Shown here: positions 6,234 to 7,233 of the stretch, piece by piece
How the letters are laid out: every line of letters begins with the position of its first letter
Numbering within the stretch: position 1 is the first letter of the stretch
Assembly (NCBI GenBank): GCA_020444775.1
Contig: JAGRHX010000654.1
Span: forward strand, 1 to 7,233
Origin: Gammaproteobacteria bacterium
GTDB lineage: Bacteria; Pseudomonadota; Gammaproteobacteria; HK1
Direction: 5' to 3'
DNA length: 7,233 bases
The notes under the pieces: generated by a model
Told to the model about the DNA's origin: nothing
What the model saw: only the letters and a program-made list of their open reading frames with translations
The model's database searches: none
Position numbers and translations under genes: made by a program

Positions 6234-6253
6234 CTCGACGTTCGGAACGCGAG
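6234..6253. terminator. Hairpin between convergent MFS and patatin genes
   Basis: CTCG-A-CGTT / AACG-CGAG forms an 8-bp stem with one bulged A and a CGG loop. It occupies most of the 23-bp spacer between the MFS stop (6232) and the patatin stop (6256). It could act in both directions, but no T-tract follows on either strand. Confidence 0.4.
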
Positions 6254-6255
6254 CT

Positions 6256-7233
6256 TCAGCGTTGCTTCAGGTCCGCCATCAGACGTACGAACTGCGGGTC
6301 CGACCTGAGTAGCGTGCCGGCCGTCTCGCGCAGCCGGTCGATGGTCTCGCGCGGCAGCCCGAAGTTCGTGGGAATGTTCTTGAACCAGTGGCGCTGCGTG
6401 GGGTCGGCGATGAAGTCGAAGGCGACCTCGATCACATACAGCTCGACCGGATCGGGCGTCGGCAGATCGAGCGTGCATTGTGGTCCCAGACTTGCGGCCA
6501 GTGCCTTGCAGTCCTTCACCAGCCGCGCATCCTGGTTGAAGGCGTCGAAGCTCAGGCGTAGCTGCTCGATACTGTCGCTGGTGACGGTGTCGATGGGCAC
6601 GTTCGCGGCCGTGGACAGGGTATCGACCAGACCCGGCACGCCGGGGCTACGGTCGCGATCGGTGCTCGGGTCCGAGGCCGAGTTGACGACGATCACCACC
6701 AGCTTCTGGATCGCGCCGCGATTCAGGCGAGTGAGGATGCTCCAGGGATGATTGCTGGTGGCGATCGCGGTCAGTGGGCCACGCAGACCGAGATTGTCCG
6801 ACACGCCACCGTCGGTCAGATGCACGTAGTCGCGGCGCGCCGCGCCCGTTGCGGTGAAGGAGAGGCGATTGTCGGCGCGTTTGATGCGCGGCATGTTGAC
6901 GTGCTCGGCGCGGTCCGACTCGGCGAGCGCCACCCAGGCGGGCTGTGTGTAGCCGCAGGTGCCGGCATGGTTCTCGAAGGTCAGCGGGGTCAGGCCCAAG
7001 GGGAACGCGGACGAGGCGGCGGCCTCGCGTGCGACCGGAATGGCGGCTAGATCCGAGCAGATCAGATCGAATTGATCCTGGATGAACGGAAAGCGCTGAC
7101 CGGTGCTCATGTCGGTGGCGTTGAGGATCACGAACGGTCGCCGGCCGCGCGCAATCACGTCCGCATAGGTGCCGCCTTCGAACACCTCGCGATCGTAGAA
7201 CTCGGCGGCCAGATCGCTGCTGCCAAAGCTGCC
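6256..7233 (-). CDS. Patatin-like phospholipase family protein (N-terminus cut by window edge)
   Basis: Patatin-fold lipid acyl hydrolase using a Ser-Asp dyad. The frame runs from the right edge to the TGA at 6256, leaving 325 visible C-terminal residues. A GTG at 7185 is internal, since the frame stays open upstream with family-like sequence. Visible family features are PFVILNATDMSTGQRFPF near fragment residues 33-50, EAAASSAFPLGLTPLTFEN (70-88), which is the patatin Ala-rich/Pro block, and LTDGGVSDNLGL (139-150), whose DGG carries the dyad aspartate (Asp141, near base 6812). The oxyanion glycines and the GxSxG nucleophile lie beyond the window, so activity cannot be confirmed. A following strand KLVVIVVNSAS (177-187) and a long helical tail fit larger gram-negative patatins, which are often envelope-associated. 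It converges on the MFS gene with 23 bp between the stops, and so belongs to a separate transcription unit. Confidence 0.88.
   Translation of the reverse strand, partial: GSFGSSDLAAEFYDREVFEGGTYADVIARGRRPFVILNATDMSTGQRFPFIQDQFDLICSDLAAIPVAREAAASSAFPLGLTPLTFENHAGTCGYTQPAWVALAESDRAEHVNMPRIKRADNRLSFTATGAARRDYVHLTDGGVSDNLGLRGPLTAIATSNHPWSILTRLNRGAIQKLVVIVVNSASDPSTDRDRSPGVPGLVDTLSTAANVPIDTVTSDSIEQLRLSFDAFNQDARLVKDCKALAASLGPQCTLDLPTPDPVELYVIEVAFDFIADPTQRHWFKNIPTNFGLPRETIDRLRETAGTLLRSDPQFVRLMADLKQR

Noticed and set aside
5564..6478. 304-codon minus-strand frame spanning the MFS and patatin ends
   Set aside because: Its composition is dominated by Arg, Gln, His and Gly, it crosses two better-supported convergent genes, and it lacks any recognisable motif.
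7183..7185. GTG at 7185 as the start of the patatin-like gene
   Set aside because: The frame remains open to the window edge with plausible coding sequence, there is no ribosome binding site, and the conserved N-terminal part with the nucleophile motif must lie upstream.

Overview
This is a high-GC bacterial window. Codon use is strongly GC-biased, and the gene families (TRAP transporter, CaiB/BaiF CoA-transferase, TatD hydrolase, bacterial patatin) suggest a metabolically versatile Pseudomonadota, perhaps a gammaproteobacterium. The lineage is inferred from gene content only, because no rRNA or other marker gene is present. Six protein-coding genes fill almost the whole window. The outer two run off its edges.

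Left part (1-2630): a TAXI-type TRAP transporter solute-binding protein (minus strand, its C-terminus cut by the left edge) is divergent from a CaiB/BaiF-family CoA-transferase (plus strand, very strong Shine-Dalgarno). The 202-bp spacer between them holds a perfect 14-bp palindrome, a weak sigma70-like promoter facing the TRAP gene and two TTTCAG boxes 11 bp apart. An attractive but unproven reading is import of an organic acid by the TRAP system, followed by activation through CoA transfer.

Middle part (2631-3645): a TatD-family metal-dependent hydrolase on the minus strand (GTG start, all expected metal ligands visible) converges on the CoA-transferase gene. It diverges from the next gene across a 179-bp spacer. 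At its right end that spacer has an exact 11-bp tandem repeat just upstream of a ribosome binding site.

Right part (3646-7233): a probable two-gene operon encodes a TTC38/StaR-like TPR-fold protein and a 12-TM major facilitator (MFS) transporter. The TTC38/StaR-like family is spread across bacteria, plants and animals, and its biochemical role is unclear to me. The TPR/MFS junction is unusual: an ATGA overlap with its own Shine-Dalgarno opens a 20-codon frame that is not the MFS frame. A patatin-like phospholipase, cut by the right edge, converges on the MFS gene from the minus strand across a 23-bp spacer that is mostly one hairpin.

I see no RNA genes, CRISPR arrays, insertion sequences or integration signs. 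The least explained part is the TTC38/StaR-like plus MFS pair: conserved paired HxxxH motifs suggest a metal-binding or catalytic centre inside a TPR scaffold, and the partner is an exporter-type protein.
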